A DNA stretch of 64,000 nt, taken from assembly GCA_029261875.1 (NCBI GenBank), contig JAJDAL010000028.1, positions 44,967 through 108,966 of the forward strand. Reading direction: 5' to 3'. The notes beneath the pieces were generated by a model. It did no database searches and had not been told where the DNA came from. It was given only the letters and a program-made list of their open reading frames with translations. Of the stretch, positions 55,950 through 64,000 are shown piece after piece. The DNA comes from Deltaproteobacteria bacterium (lineage in GTDB: Bacteria > Myxococcota_A > UBA9160 > JAJDAL01). Positions within the stretch are counted from its first letter, which is position 1, and every line of letters starts with the position of its first letter. Made by a program: the position numbers and the translations under genes.

Positions 55950-57208
55950 GGTTGCGGATCCTCGTGGGCGCGGAAGACATCGGGCACGAGCGGCATTGCG
56001 GGATTGGTTTCGACCTGACTGCCCGCATCCGGTTCGATGACTTCGCGGCGCGCCAAGCGGCCCTCTTTGTAGTAGGAGCGCATGTCCACGATGCCGTCGC
56101 CGTCCGTGTCCTGGTCGACTTCGGAGATCTGTTGTGCGTCGTCGAAGCGTGCAACCCGGTCGAGGCGCCCGTCGCCATCCGTATCCTCCTGGGTCCGGAC
56201 CAGCCGCCCGCGGTCGAAGTAACTGGTGCGCGTGCGAAAGCCCTGGCCCTGGGTGTCTTCTTCGTGGCGATAGAGTTCCCCATCGCGGAAGAAGCTCCAA
56301 GTATCCACCTTTCCGTCGCGGTCCGCGTCGGCGCGGCGCCGCGCGATCTGGCCCGATTCGTAATACGCCCAGCTGTCGGCACGGCCGTCGCCATCCGTGT
56401 CTTCGGCGGCTTCCGCAATCTCTCCATTGCGGCGTGTAAGCCAGCGATCGGCGCGTCCGTCGCCGTTGGTGTCCGAGACCTGGTCGGCTACGGAAGCGGA
56501 ATTCGGAGCGCTCCGGTGCGCGGTCGTCTGTGTTCGCGGTGCGCGCTGCTGCCTCAATGCCGCGAGTTCGTCGGCGATGCTGAGGCTCGGGGATTCCCGG
56601 GTGCCCAGCCGATTCTCGACGCGCGTCGGGAAGGTGGCGGGTGTCTGGGCACGAGGCGGGTTGGGTTGTTCGAGCTGACGTTCGAGCGCCTCGAGCTGTT
56701 GGCGCTCGTAGTCGCGCGCGACCTGATGTTGGGGTGCGTGAACAGCACCGGTCTTGGACGGAAGGGCCGGGCCGGGTTCGGGCGCGCCGGCGACCACGTC
56801 ATAGAGTTTGACGAACGGGTAGGCGACGAGCGCAAAGGGTGCGACGACGTATTTCCAGAAAACGGGCTCGGACTCGAAGGTTTGATGCTTCTCCGCGTCT
56901 TCCTCGCCGCCTCCGATGTAGGTCATGTTTCCCCCGCTGCCGCTCGAAGGCGGTGTCGCGTTCGCGGTCTGCGGGTTCGATGTGCCGTGAGGCGCGCTGC
57001 CCGGTGTGGCGGGCGCGCCGGGCTGGGCGGTGGTCCAGGCTGGCATTCCGACTTGCCCGCCCTGGTTCGGCATGATGATGGTGGCCGAGGTTCCGTGGGC
57101 GACTTTCGGGTGCCGATCCGAGTCTCCCTCCGTGTCCGCGAACCCGATACATCCCGCGAGGAGCGCGCTCATTGCGCAAACCGCCAGTCGAGAGAGGAAT
57201 TTCAGCAT
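55946..57208 (-). CDS. Lipoprotein with C-terminal DxDGDGxxD repeats
   Basis: Lipobox LLAGC; six tandem units, e.g. DTNGDGRADRWLTRRNGEIAEAAE / DTDGDGRADSWAYYESGQIARRRA. Confidence 0.8.
   Translation of the reverse strand: MLKFLSRLAVCAMSALLAGCIGFADTEGDSDRHPKVAHGTSATIIMPNQGGQVGMPAWTTAQPGAPATPGSAPHGTSNPQTANATPPSSGSGGNMTYIGGGEEDAEKHQTFESEPVFWKYVVAPFALVAYPFVKLYDVVAGAPEPGPALPSKTGAVHAPQHQVARDYERQQLEALERQLEQPNPPRAQTPATFPTRVENRLGTRESPSLSIADELAALRQQRAPRTQTTAHRSAPNSASVADQVSDTNGDGRADRWLTRRNGEIAEAAEDTDGDGRADSWAYYESGQIARRRADADRDGKVDTWSFFRDGELYRHEEDTQGQGFRTRTSYFDRGRLVRTQEDTDGDGRLDRVARFDDAQQISEVDQDTDGDGIVDMRSYYKEGRLARREVIEPDAGSQVETNPAMPLVPDVFRAHEDPQP
56030..56490 (-). repeat. About 72-bp (24-aa) tandem coding repeats, six units
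   Basis: Six DxDGDG-type units spaced 24 aa (one 25 aa) in the translated product of the lipoprotein gene. Confidence 0.85.
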
Positions 57209-57412
57209 GGTGAGCGACTCCTTGGCAAACGGGTGCGCACGGTTCTGTTGCAAGAAGCGTGCGCTCCGTTTTCCGTTCGGCAACGAAAGGGGAAGTTTGC
57301 AACCCCGTCTCGCTGTCTCGGTCGACAACTGCGCCGCGGGTGCGCGTGCGTGAATGCGTTGGGTTGGGAACGAACGTTCCGCGTGTTGGAAAGAGTTTTC
57401 CGGGCGGTGCGG

Positions 57413-58432
57413 TCAGGCGTCTTCGGGGTTGCGCCCCAGGCGGGCGATCCCGAGTGTCATTCCAAGGCCTGCGAAGATGAGCGCGATGGACGCGGCCACT
57501 TGACGGGGTTCTGGCGAAAAACGACGCACGGGCCAATCTTCGGCGTCGATGTCGGATCGGTTCTCCAGGGTGACGGGGCTTCCCTTGATGATTTCGCCTA
57601 CCTCCGGCTGGACGCCTTGCTGGAAGGGCCAGAGTCCGAGGATCGCACCGAAGAGCAGCCCGAGCAGGAATCCGAGCGTGGGTTTCGAATAGCGGCGCAA
57701 GAACCACTGAACCAGGTTGCTGACTCCCACCACGCCGACCAGCACGCCGATCCCCACCGGGGCAACGACTTGCGCGGCCTGTAGGATGAGTTCCGTATCG
57801 CGGGATTGCAGTCCCAGTTTGAGGACGTCCACCGCGCTGAGGATGGGGACGTATTGGCCGAGGAGCAGCAGGAGATAGCCCCCGCTGACGCCGGGGAGAA
57901 TCATCGCGCTGGCGCCGGCGACGCCTGCGGTGAAGAGGAGTCCATAGCGGGCGCCTCCAGCCGCCTGGTCGGGCGGGTCCGACAGGGCCAGCAGAATCAT
58001 CAGCCCAAAGCCGACCAACGCCCCGATCACCACGCCCGGAGACAAGGGACGCGCGAGGCGCCACACGACGGGAACGCCGCCCAGGGTCAAGCCAATGAAG
58101 AGGCTGTACATGATCCATCGCTGCTCGACGACCAGCGTCTTCGTGGGCCCGGCGAGGGTCAAGATGGCGAGGGCTGCGCAACCGGCAATCGAACCGAGCG
58201 CCACCAGGGAGGGGACGCGAAATCGCAGCGTGCTGAGTTCCGCAATGGCGCCGACGAACCGCGTGTACACGCCTGCGGCCAGCAACATGGTTCCGCCGCT
58301 GATTCCCGGCACCAGGTTTGCGAGCCCCATGAGGACGCCGCCGATGGCGCCGCGCAGGGCCAGCACGGGCAATGCCACCTCGGGGTGCGGAGAGACGTTG
58401 CTCGGGGGAATCGAATCTTGCGTTTCAGGCAT
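57413..58432 (-). CDS. DUF368 family membrane protein (PopT-type undecaprenyl-phosphate translocase candidate)
   Basis: GAIGGVLMGLANLVPGISGGTMLLAAGVYTRFVGAIA...AGVAGASAMILPGVSGGYLLLLLGQYVPIL: repeated PGxSGG motifs. Confidence 0.92.
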   Translation of the reverse strand: MPETQDSIPPSNVSPHPEVALPVLALRGAIGGVLMGLANLVPGISGGTMLLAAGVYTRFVGAIAELSTLRFRVPSLVALGSIAGCAALAILTLAGPTKTLVVEQRWIMYSLFIGLTLGGVPVVWRLARPLSPGVVIGALVGFGLMILLALSDPPDQAAGGARYGLLFTAGVAGASAMILPGVSGGYLLLLLGQYVPILSAVDVLKLGLQSRDTELILQAAQVVAPVGIGVLVGVVGVSNLVQWFLRRYSKPTLGFLLGLLFGAILGLWPFQQGVQPEVGEIIKGSPVTLENRSDIDAEDWPVRRFSPEPRQVAASIALIFAGLGMTLGIARLGRNPEDA

Positions 58433-58495
58433 GAACCACTTCGTCTATTTGGAATTTCGCGCAATGGACGCGACGCGGTAGTGTAGCAACGAAGC

Positions 58496-59167
58496 ATGTG
58501 TGGGCGCTTCACATTGACGACGACCGGGGAGACGGTGGCGGAGTGGTTCGAACTCGCGGATCCGCTCGTGCTCACGCCGCGCTACAACATCGCGCCCTCC
58601 CAGCCCGTCGCCGTCGTACGGGAGGAGGGCGGACGCGTGTTGGAAGCGCGGCGCTGGGGACTGATCCCGTCCTGGGCCAAGGATCCGCGCATCGGAAACA
58701 AGATGATCAATGCGCGTGCGGAGACCCTCCTCGAACGCCCGGCCTATCGCCAGGCCTTCCGCCAGCGTCGCTGCTTGATTCCCGCAGATGGGTTCTACGA
58801 ATGGCGGCGAAACGCGGCCGGTCGACAGGCTTTCTATATCCGCGACCGGGAACATCCGGTTTTCGGGATGGCGGGTTTGTGGGAAGAATGGCGCGACCCC
58901 GCTGGGAAACGCGTCGGCTCCTGCACGATCATCACGACCGAAGCGAACCCCGCGGTGGCGTCGGTGCACGACCGCATGCCGGTGATCTTGCGACCGGCCG
59001 ATTATGGGGCGTGGCTCGATCCCGCGTGTCGCGAACCCGAGAAGCTCGAGACGCTGCTCAAGCCGTGGCCGGGGGATCGGACCCACCTTTCCCCGGTGAG
59101 TGACCACGTGAACAATCCGGCCCACGAGGATGCGCGCTGCAGCGAGCCCGTCGAGGTTTCCGGTTGA
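58496..59167 (+). CDS. SRAP domain protein (YedK/HMCES-like, abasic-site crosslinking)
   Basis: MCGRFTLTTTGETVAEWFEL...PRYNIAPSQPVAVVRE...RRWGLIPSWAKDPRIGNKMINARAETLLERPAYRQAFRQRRCLIPADGFYEW. Confidence 0.94.
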   Translation: MCGRFTLTTTGETVAEWFELADPLVLTPRYNIAPSQPVAVVREEGGRVLEARRWGLIPSWAKDPRIGNKMINARAETLLERPAYRQAFRQRRCLIPADGFYEWRRNAAGRQAFYIRDREHPVFGMAGLWEEWRDPAGKRVGSCTIITTEANPAVASVHDRMPVILRPADYGAWLDPACREPEKLETLLKPWPGDRTHLSPVSDHVNNPAHEDARCSEPVEVSG

Positions 59168-59424
59168 GCGCCGCAACGTCCGTCCGTCGCCGCCGGTTTC
59201 GGTGGGTCGCCTTGGGGTGGATCGGCGTCCTCTACGTCGCTTCGATTCCGTGGTATCGCGAGACCGGCGCGGTTCCGGATTTGATTTTCGGACTTCCGGA
59301 TTGGGTGGTGGTCGCGATCGGTTGCTACCTGGGCGTTGCCATCGTCAACGCGCTCGCATGGTTGGCGACCGAAATTCCGGATTCCCTGGAACGCGATGAT
59401 TCCGAAGGCACGGACGAGCCATGA
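59164..59424 (+). CDS. Small two-TM protein, probable accessory subunit of the downstream symporter
   Basis: 86 aa with two hydrophobic segments; overlaps SRAP and symporter genes by 4 nt each. Confidence 0.6.
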   Translation: MSAATSVRRRRFRWVALGWIGVLYVASIPWYRETGAVPDLIFGLPDWVVVAIGCYLGVAIVNALAWLATEIPDSLERDDSEGTDEP

Positions 59425-60872
59425 GCTTTTCGACCCTTGGCGTGATCGCCCTGGGGATCTACATCGGCGGCCTCGTCGTAATGGCGGTGTTCGCGCGCCG
59501 CGCCCGGGTCGACCTGGGTCCCGCAGATCATTTCCTGGCGGGTCGTGGGCTCGGGGCGTTCGTCTTGTTCCTCACCCTCTACGCTACGGCATACAGTGGG
59601 AATTCCCTCCTGGGATATCCCGGCGAAGCCTATCGGCGGGGCTACTCGTTCATCATGGCCACGGGATTCATGATGTCCATCATCGTGGTTTTTCACGCAT
59701 TGGTTCCGCGTTTGCGGCCGGTTGCAATCACGCACGGTTTCGTGACGCCGGGGGATTGGGTGCGCCACCGCTTTGGCGCGGAGCCGGCTTCGGATCGAGT
59801 CGCGACGGCGGTCTCGATCCTGATGGCGATCGCGCTCGCGAACTTCCTGTTCGCCCAATTGGTCGCCATGGGGATCGTCGTCGGTCACGTGACCGACCAT
59901 GCGATTCCCGAATGGGCGGGTGTGATCGGACTCGCGGGTTTCATCCTCTTCTACGAAACCTTCGGCGGGATGCGGGCGGTGGCGTGGACCGATGCGGTCC
60001 AGGGGATCCTGATGCTCGTGGGGTTGGCATTTCTGTTGAGCTGGTTGTTGGGGGAATCCGGCGGGCTATCGGGCATCACCGCGGAACTCGCGCGCGTGCG
60101 ACCGGAAGCCCTCGCGGTTCCCGACGCCCGGGAATGCGCGAATTGGGCCAGCACCGTCGCGCTCCTGGGGCTCGCCAGCGTCGTGTATCCCCAGGCCATC
60201 CAGCGGGTCTACGCCGCGCGCAGCGGGGCCTCGCTCAAGCGAGCCCTGTCGCTGATGTCCTTCATGCCCCTCACCACGACCCTGGTCGTGACCCTGATCG
60301 GGATCGCGGCGATCCCGCGCTTCGCCCATCTCGATCGATTGGGGGCCGATGCGGTCATGCCGAGCCTTTTGGCGGAGTGGGCGACCGCCGGACCCGGGGC
60401 CACGCTACTCGCCATTCTCGTCTTCGTCGGGGCCCTGGCGGCCATCATGTCGACGGCGGACTCGGTGCTGCTGTCCCTCGGGTCGATTCTGGCCATCGAT
60501 CTATTCGGGCGGTCGAACCGCGACCCGGAAACGACCCACTTCGGAAAGCGGGCCGCCATGGCGGTGATGTTCGTTGCGGTGATACTCGCGTTGGTGCCGG
60601 GACTCACGCTCTGGCGCCTGCTCGAACTCAAGATGGAATTGTTGATCCAGTGCGTACCGGCATTTCTGCTCGCCCTCCACTGGCCGGGACTGCGCGCGAG
60701 CGCCACCTTCTATGGGATCGCGGCCGGCGGTGTCGTGGCGATCGGGGGCGCTCTGGTGGGTTTCGGCCGAATCGGGGGCGTTCATATCGGCGTTTTGGGT
60801 CTCGGAGTGAATTTGTTGGTTGCGGTCGGGTGGAGCGTGATGAGCGCTCCCCCTGGGAGGAAGACAGCGTGA
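59421..60872 (+). CDS. Sodium:solute symporter (SSS) family protein
   Basis: DHFLAGRGLGAFVLFLTLYATAYSGNSLLGYPGEAYRRGYSFI...FYETFGGMRAVAWTDAVQGILML...AAIMSTADSVLLSLGSILAIDLF. Confidence 0.93.
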   Translation: MSFSTLGVIALGIYIGGLVVMAVFARRARVDLGPADHFLAGRGLGAFVLFLTLYATAYSGNSLLGYPGEAYRRGYSFIMATGFMMSIIVVFHALVPRLRPVAITHGFVTPGDWVRHRFGAEPASDRVATAVSILMAIALANFLFAQLVAMGIVVGHVTDHAIPEWAGVIGLAGFILFYETFGGMRAVAWTDAVQGILMLVGLAFLLSWLLGESGGLSGITAELARVRPEALAVPDARECANWASTVALLGLASVVYPQAIQRVYAARSGASLKRALSLMSFMPLTTTLVVTLIGIAAIPRFAHLDRLGADAVMPSLLAEWATAGPGATLLAILVFVGALAAIMSTADSVLLSLGSILAIDLFGRSNRDPETTHFGKRAAMAVMFVAVILALVPGLTLWRLLELKMELLIQCVPAFLLALHWPGLRASATFYGIAAGGVVAIGGALVGFGRIGGVHIGVLGLGVNLLVAVGWSVMSAPPGRKTA

Positions 60873-62095
60873 AATTTCCCAAAGACGGAATGGATTCGGA
60901 AGCTCTGTTCGCCGACATGCGGGAGCGGAAGAAGCAGGACGCGGATTGGGAGGGCGGTAGGACCTGGAGCCTGTTGTATCCCGCGGGCAAAGAGGTCGAC
61001 GACGTGTTGCGCAAGGCCAACGAACTCTACGTCTTCGAAAACGCCCTCAATCCGTTTCGTTTTCCGAGCCTTCGGCAGATGGAAGTCGACGTCGTCGCCA
61101 TGGCGGCGGATCTCTTGCACGGCGGTGAGGAAGCCGGCGGCTGCATGACTTCGGGGGGAACCGAAAGCATTCTGATGGGGGTGAAGTCCGCTCGCGAGCG
61201 CGCCCGTGTGGAGCGGGGTGTGACGCGACCGGAGTTGCTCGCACCGGTTTCCGCGCATCCGGCTTTTGCCAAGGCGGCCCACTACCTCGGGCTCGAGCAC
61301 AAGCAGATTCCCCTGGGGCCCGATTTGCGCGCGGATGTCGACGCGGCGGCGTCGCTCATCAACGACCAGACCGCATTGGTGGTGGGGTCGGCGCCCAACT
61401 ATCCCCACGGTGTGGTGGACCCGATTCCCGAACTCGCGGGGCTCGCCGCCGAACGCGGGATTTCGTTTCATACGGACTCGTGTCTGGGCGGTTTCCTGTT
61501 GCCCTTCTACGAGCGCCTGGGTGAACCCGTGCCGCCCTTCGATTTTCGGGTTCCCGGCGTGACGACGATGTCCGCCGACGTGCACAAATACGGCTATGCG
61601 ACCAAGGGGGCGTCGGTGATCCTGCACCGGGATGCCGAGCATCTAAAGAAGTATCAGCTCTTCATGTACGACCGCTGGCCCGGTGGGCTGTACGGCTCCT
61701 TCGCCATGGCGGGAGCGCGCCCGGCGGCGCCGATTGCCGCTGCGTGGGCGATTCTCCACTACCTGGGGGAAAGCGGATACGTGCGACTCGCCGGAGTCAT
61801 CCGCGATACGGTCAAGAAACTACGGGCGGGCATCGAGCGCGAGACCGCACTTCGGGTGTTCGGAGAGCCGGTGATGAGCGTCATGTCCTTTGGCTCCGAC
61901 ACCCTCGATATCGGTGCCGTGGGCGACGTCATGGACGACCGCGGTTGGCATCTCGATCGCCAGGACAATCCCAAGGCATTGCACATGATGGTCTCGCCCC
62001 AACACGCAAAGGTCGCGGATGCCTTTCTCGCGGACCTGCATGCGGCGGTCGCGCAACACGGGGACTCGCGCGGAGTCGAAGCGCGCTACAGCTGA
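60869..62095 (+). CDS. PLP-dependent decarboxylase/lyase, sphingosine-1-phosphate-lyase-like
   Basis: EEAGGCMTSGGTESILMGVKSARERAR...HTDSCLGGFLLPFYERLG...TTMSADVHKYGYATKGASVILHRD. GTG start. Confidence 0.85.
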   Translation: MKFPKDGMDSEALFADMRERKKQDADWEGGRTWSLLYPAGKEVDDVLRKANELYVFENALNPFRFPSLRQMEVDVVAMAADLLHGGEEAGGCMTSGGTESILMGVKSARERARVERGVTRPELLAPVSAHPAFAKAAHYLGLEHKQIPLGPDLRADVDAAASLINDQTALVVGSAPNYPHGVVDPIPELAGLAAERGISFHTDSCLGGFLLPFYERLGEPVPPFDFRVPGVTTMSADVHKYGYATKGASVILHRDAEHLKKYQLFMYDRWPGGLYGSFAMAGARPAAPIAAAWAILHYLGESGYVRLAGVIRDTVKKLRAGIERETALRVFGEPVMSVMSFGSDTLDIGAVGDVMDDRGWHLDRQDNPKALHMMVSPQHAKVADAFLADLHAAVAQHGDSRGVEARYS

Positions 62096-62133
62096 GGGAA
62101 ATGGGGCCAGCGTCAGCCCGGACGGCGCGCCAA

Positions 62134-62709
62134 CTAGGCGCCGACGGGGTTGGGGGTTTCGGGCAGCTCTTCGTCGACCGCGTGCCCATCGCGCTTGACG
62201 ATGCGCGCGGGGACGCCGACGACCGTCGTGCGGGGCGGAACATCGCGCATGATGATGAACGAATTGGCGCCGATCTTGACTTCGGATCCGACGCGGATCG
62301 GGCCCAGCAAGGTGGCGCCGGTTCCCACCAAGACCCGGTCGCCGAGGATCGGGTGTCGCTGGCCTCGATGATGCCCGGTTCCACCCAGCGTGACGCCGTG
62401 GAACAGCACACAGTCGGCGCCGATCTTGGCGGTCTCGCCGATCACCACCCCGGCGCCGTGGTCGATGAAGAATCCCCGCCCGATCTCCGCCCCCGGATGG
62501 ATCTCCACCCCGGTCCAGAATCGGGCGAGGGTGGACAAGAGGCGGGGTACGAGCGGCACGCGGAATCGACCTTGGAGGGCGTGGGCCACCCGGTAGGCCC
62601 AGATGGCGTGGAGGGGGGTGTGGCACATCAGGGTTTCGAGGGGGTTCTTGGCGGCGGGGTCGTTGGCCGCCACCGCGCGGAAGTCATCCCTCATTCGATC
62701 GAGCAGCAT
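62134..62709 (-). CDS. cysE: Serine O-acetyltransferase
   Basis: VEIHPGAEIGRGFFIDHGAGVVIGETAKIGADCVLFHGVTLGGTGHHRGQRHPILGDRVLVGTGATLLGPIRVG: hexapeptide repeats. Confidence 0.93.
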   Translation of the reverse strand: MLLDRMRDDFRAVAANDPAAKNPLETLMCHTPLHAIWAYRVAHALQGRFRVPLVPRLLSTLARFWTGVEIHPGAEIGRGFFIDHGAGVVIGETAKIGADCVLFHGVTLGGTGHHRGQRHPILGDRVLVGTGATLLGPIRVGSEVKIGANSFIIMRDVPPRTTVVGVPARIVKRDGHAVDEELPETPNPVGA

Positions 62710-62775
62710 GGGCCCTGTGAATCCTTCTTCGGGGAGGGCAACCCAACTTAGCGGAAATGAAGTAATTTCCACTCC

Positions 62776-64000
62776 ATGGCCGGCGAACTCGAGCTGATTG
62801 CGATGATGAACCGCAGCTTCGCGGCGACCCTCGATCTCGAGGTGACGCTGTCCGAAGCGCTGGCGAGTATCGTGGAATTGCTCGGGGCCGAGGCCGGGTC
62901 GCTCTTTCTCAGCGAGGGCGAGGAGATCGTCTGCCACGCCTGCGTGGGCGACGTTGACGTCACGGGGCTGAGGCTTCCATCCGGTGCGGGAATCGTCGGC
63001 AACACCATCGATGAAAACCGCAGTCAAATCGTACGCGACGTAAGTAAGGATCCGAATTTCCAAGCCAGCGTGGACGAGAAAACCGGATTCACCACACGCT
63101 CGATCGTTTGTGCTCCCATGAGTGTCAAAGACGAACGCATCGGCGCCATCGAATTGATCAACAAACAAAGCGGAGATGGCCTGTTCGATCAACCGGACAT
63201 CCACGCTCTCGAGGCACTCTCGTCCTCGGCGGGCCTGGCGATCCTGAACGCGCGACTCGCCCAGGGTCTCGTGGAGCAGGAACGGGTGCGGCGCGAACTC
63301 GAACTCGCCTCGGAAATCCAACGCAACCTGTTGCCCGATGCGGACGCGGCGGATTGGCTGATCCAGGGCATCAACGTACCGGCGCGGGAGGTGTCGGGCG
63401 ATTTCTACGACTACTTCCGAATCGGGGACGGTCGGGTGGCGTTCAGCGTTGGCGATGTTTCCGGCAAGGGCATGAATGCCGCGCTCCTCATGGCCAAGAC
63501 CTTGAGCGTGTACCGCTGTCTCGGAAAGACTGTCGACCAACCGGGCGAAGTCATGCGGCGCGTCAACGAAGAAGTTTGCGAGACCAGCGCCCGGGGCATG
63601 TTCGTCACGATGGTGGGGGGCGTCTTCGATCCGAAGAGCGGCATCGTGCGCCTCGCCAATGCGGGCCACGAGCCGCCGCTCCATCACACGAAAGCCGGTA
63701 AATTTGTGAGTATTCCCGCCGCCGCGCCGCCCATCGGTATCGCGAACGGCGCCGAATTTCCCGAGGTCGAGATCGATCTCGACGGGGGCTCGTTGTACGT
63801 GTTTACGGATGGCGTAACCGAGGCGCCTGGAATCGATACCCACATGCTGGGAAGCGATGGGTTCGAGAAGTTGGTGGGTCCCCTGGTTTCGCTGACCCTG
63901 GAGCAGCGCCTCGCCACGCTGGTGGCGCGCATCGCGCGCCCGCCACTGCGCGATGACCTCACCCTGTTGTGCGTCGAAGGACGAGCCCGCGAAGAGCGTG
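62776..64000 (+). CDS. GAF domain + PP2C-type (RsbU/SpoIIE-like) phosphatase, 3' end outside window
   Basis: GAF: ASIVELLGAEAGSLFLSEGEEIVCHACVG...SIVCAPMSVKDERIGAIELINKQ; PP2C: ASEIQRNLLPD...VSGDFYDYFRIGDGRVAFSVGDVSGKGMNAALLMA...LYVFTDGVTEAP. Confidence 0.93.
   Translation, partial: MAGELELIAMMNRSFAATLDLEVTLSEALASIVELLGAEAGSLFLSEGEEIVCHACVGDVDVTGLRLPSGAGIVGNTIDENRSQIVRDVSKDPNFQASVDEKTGFTTRSIVCAPMSVKDERIGAIELINKQSGDGLFDQPDIHALEALSSSAGLAILNARLAQGLVEQERVRRELELASEIQRNLLPDADAADWLIQGINVPAREVSGDFYDYFRIGDGRVAFSVGDVSGKGMNAALLMAKTLSVYRCLGKTVDQPGEVMRRVNEEVCETSARGMFVTMVGGVFDPKSGIVRLANAGHEPPLHHTKAGKFVSIPAAAPPIGIANGAEFPEVEIDLDGGSLYVFTDGVTEAPGIDTHMLGSDGFEKLVGPLVSLTLEQRLATLVARIARPPLRDDLTLLCVEGRAREER

Noticed and set aside
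55952-57784. 610-aa plus-strand ORF antisense to the Ca-repeat lipoprotein
   Set aside because: Its repeats simply mirror the opposite-strand DxDGDG repeats.
1-64000. Mobile elements, prophage, CRISPR or defence islands
   Set aside because: No transposase, integron, phage structural gene, direct-repeat array or restriction/toxin module seen. The Xer recombinase sits in a housekeeping context.

Overview
This is a gene-dense, high-GC, Gram-negative chromosomal window. Gene content (Ku/LigD, LptD, exosortase, SMC partners, a GEMM riboswitch) fits a deltaproteobacterial or myxobacterial-type lineage, but that placement is inference. I support about 60 protein-coding genes, two of them cut by the window edges: Ku at the left and a GAF/PP2C phosphatase at the right. 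I found no rRNA, tRNA, CRISPR array, transposase or prophage. Most of the window is housekeeping. From about 29.8 to 53.6 kb there is a compact, mostly same-strand run: lptD, trpGDCF, (coaE reversed), pheA, hisC, tyrA, rpsA, ihfB/HU, lapA/lapB-like, mutS, amiC, glnD, xer, cca/pcnB, scpA, scpB. Main points for follow-up: (1) a GEMM-I cyclic-dinucleotide riboswitch at about 12.66-12.79 kb upstream of a lytic transglycosylase, with A instead of G at the position equivalent to Vc2 G20, the change linked to cGAMP-sensing (GEMM-Ib) members; (2) an LptD with two CxC pairs next to ccdA and tlpA thiol-disulfide genes; (3) a lipoprotein with six 24-aa repeats joining a DxDxDG motif to a YY-x-x-G-x-L strand motif; (4) a PilZ-cNMP fusion divergent from an exosortase that overlaps queG; (5) a three-cysteine LarE overlapping ilvD; (6) a perfect 12-bp hairpin with no U-tract between rpsA and ihfB; (7) two palindromes and a short uORF in the pheA leader. 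Family calls come from reading translations and motifs. No database search was run.
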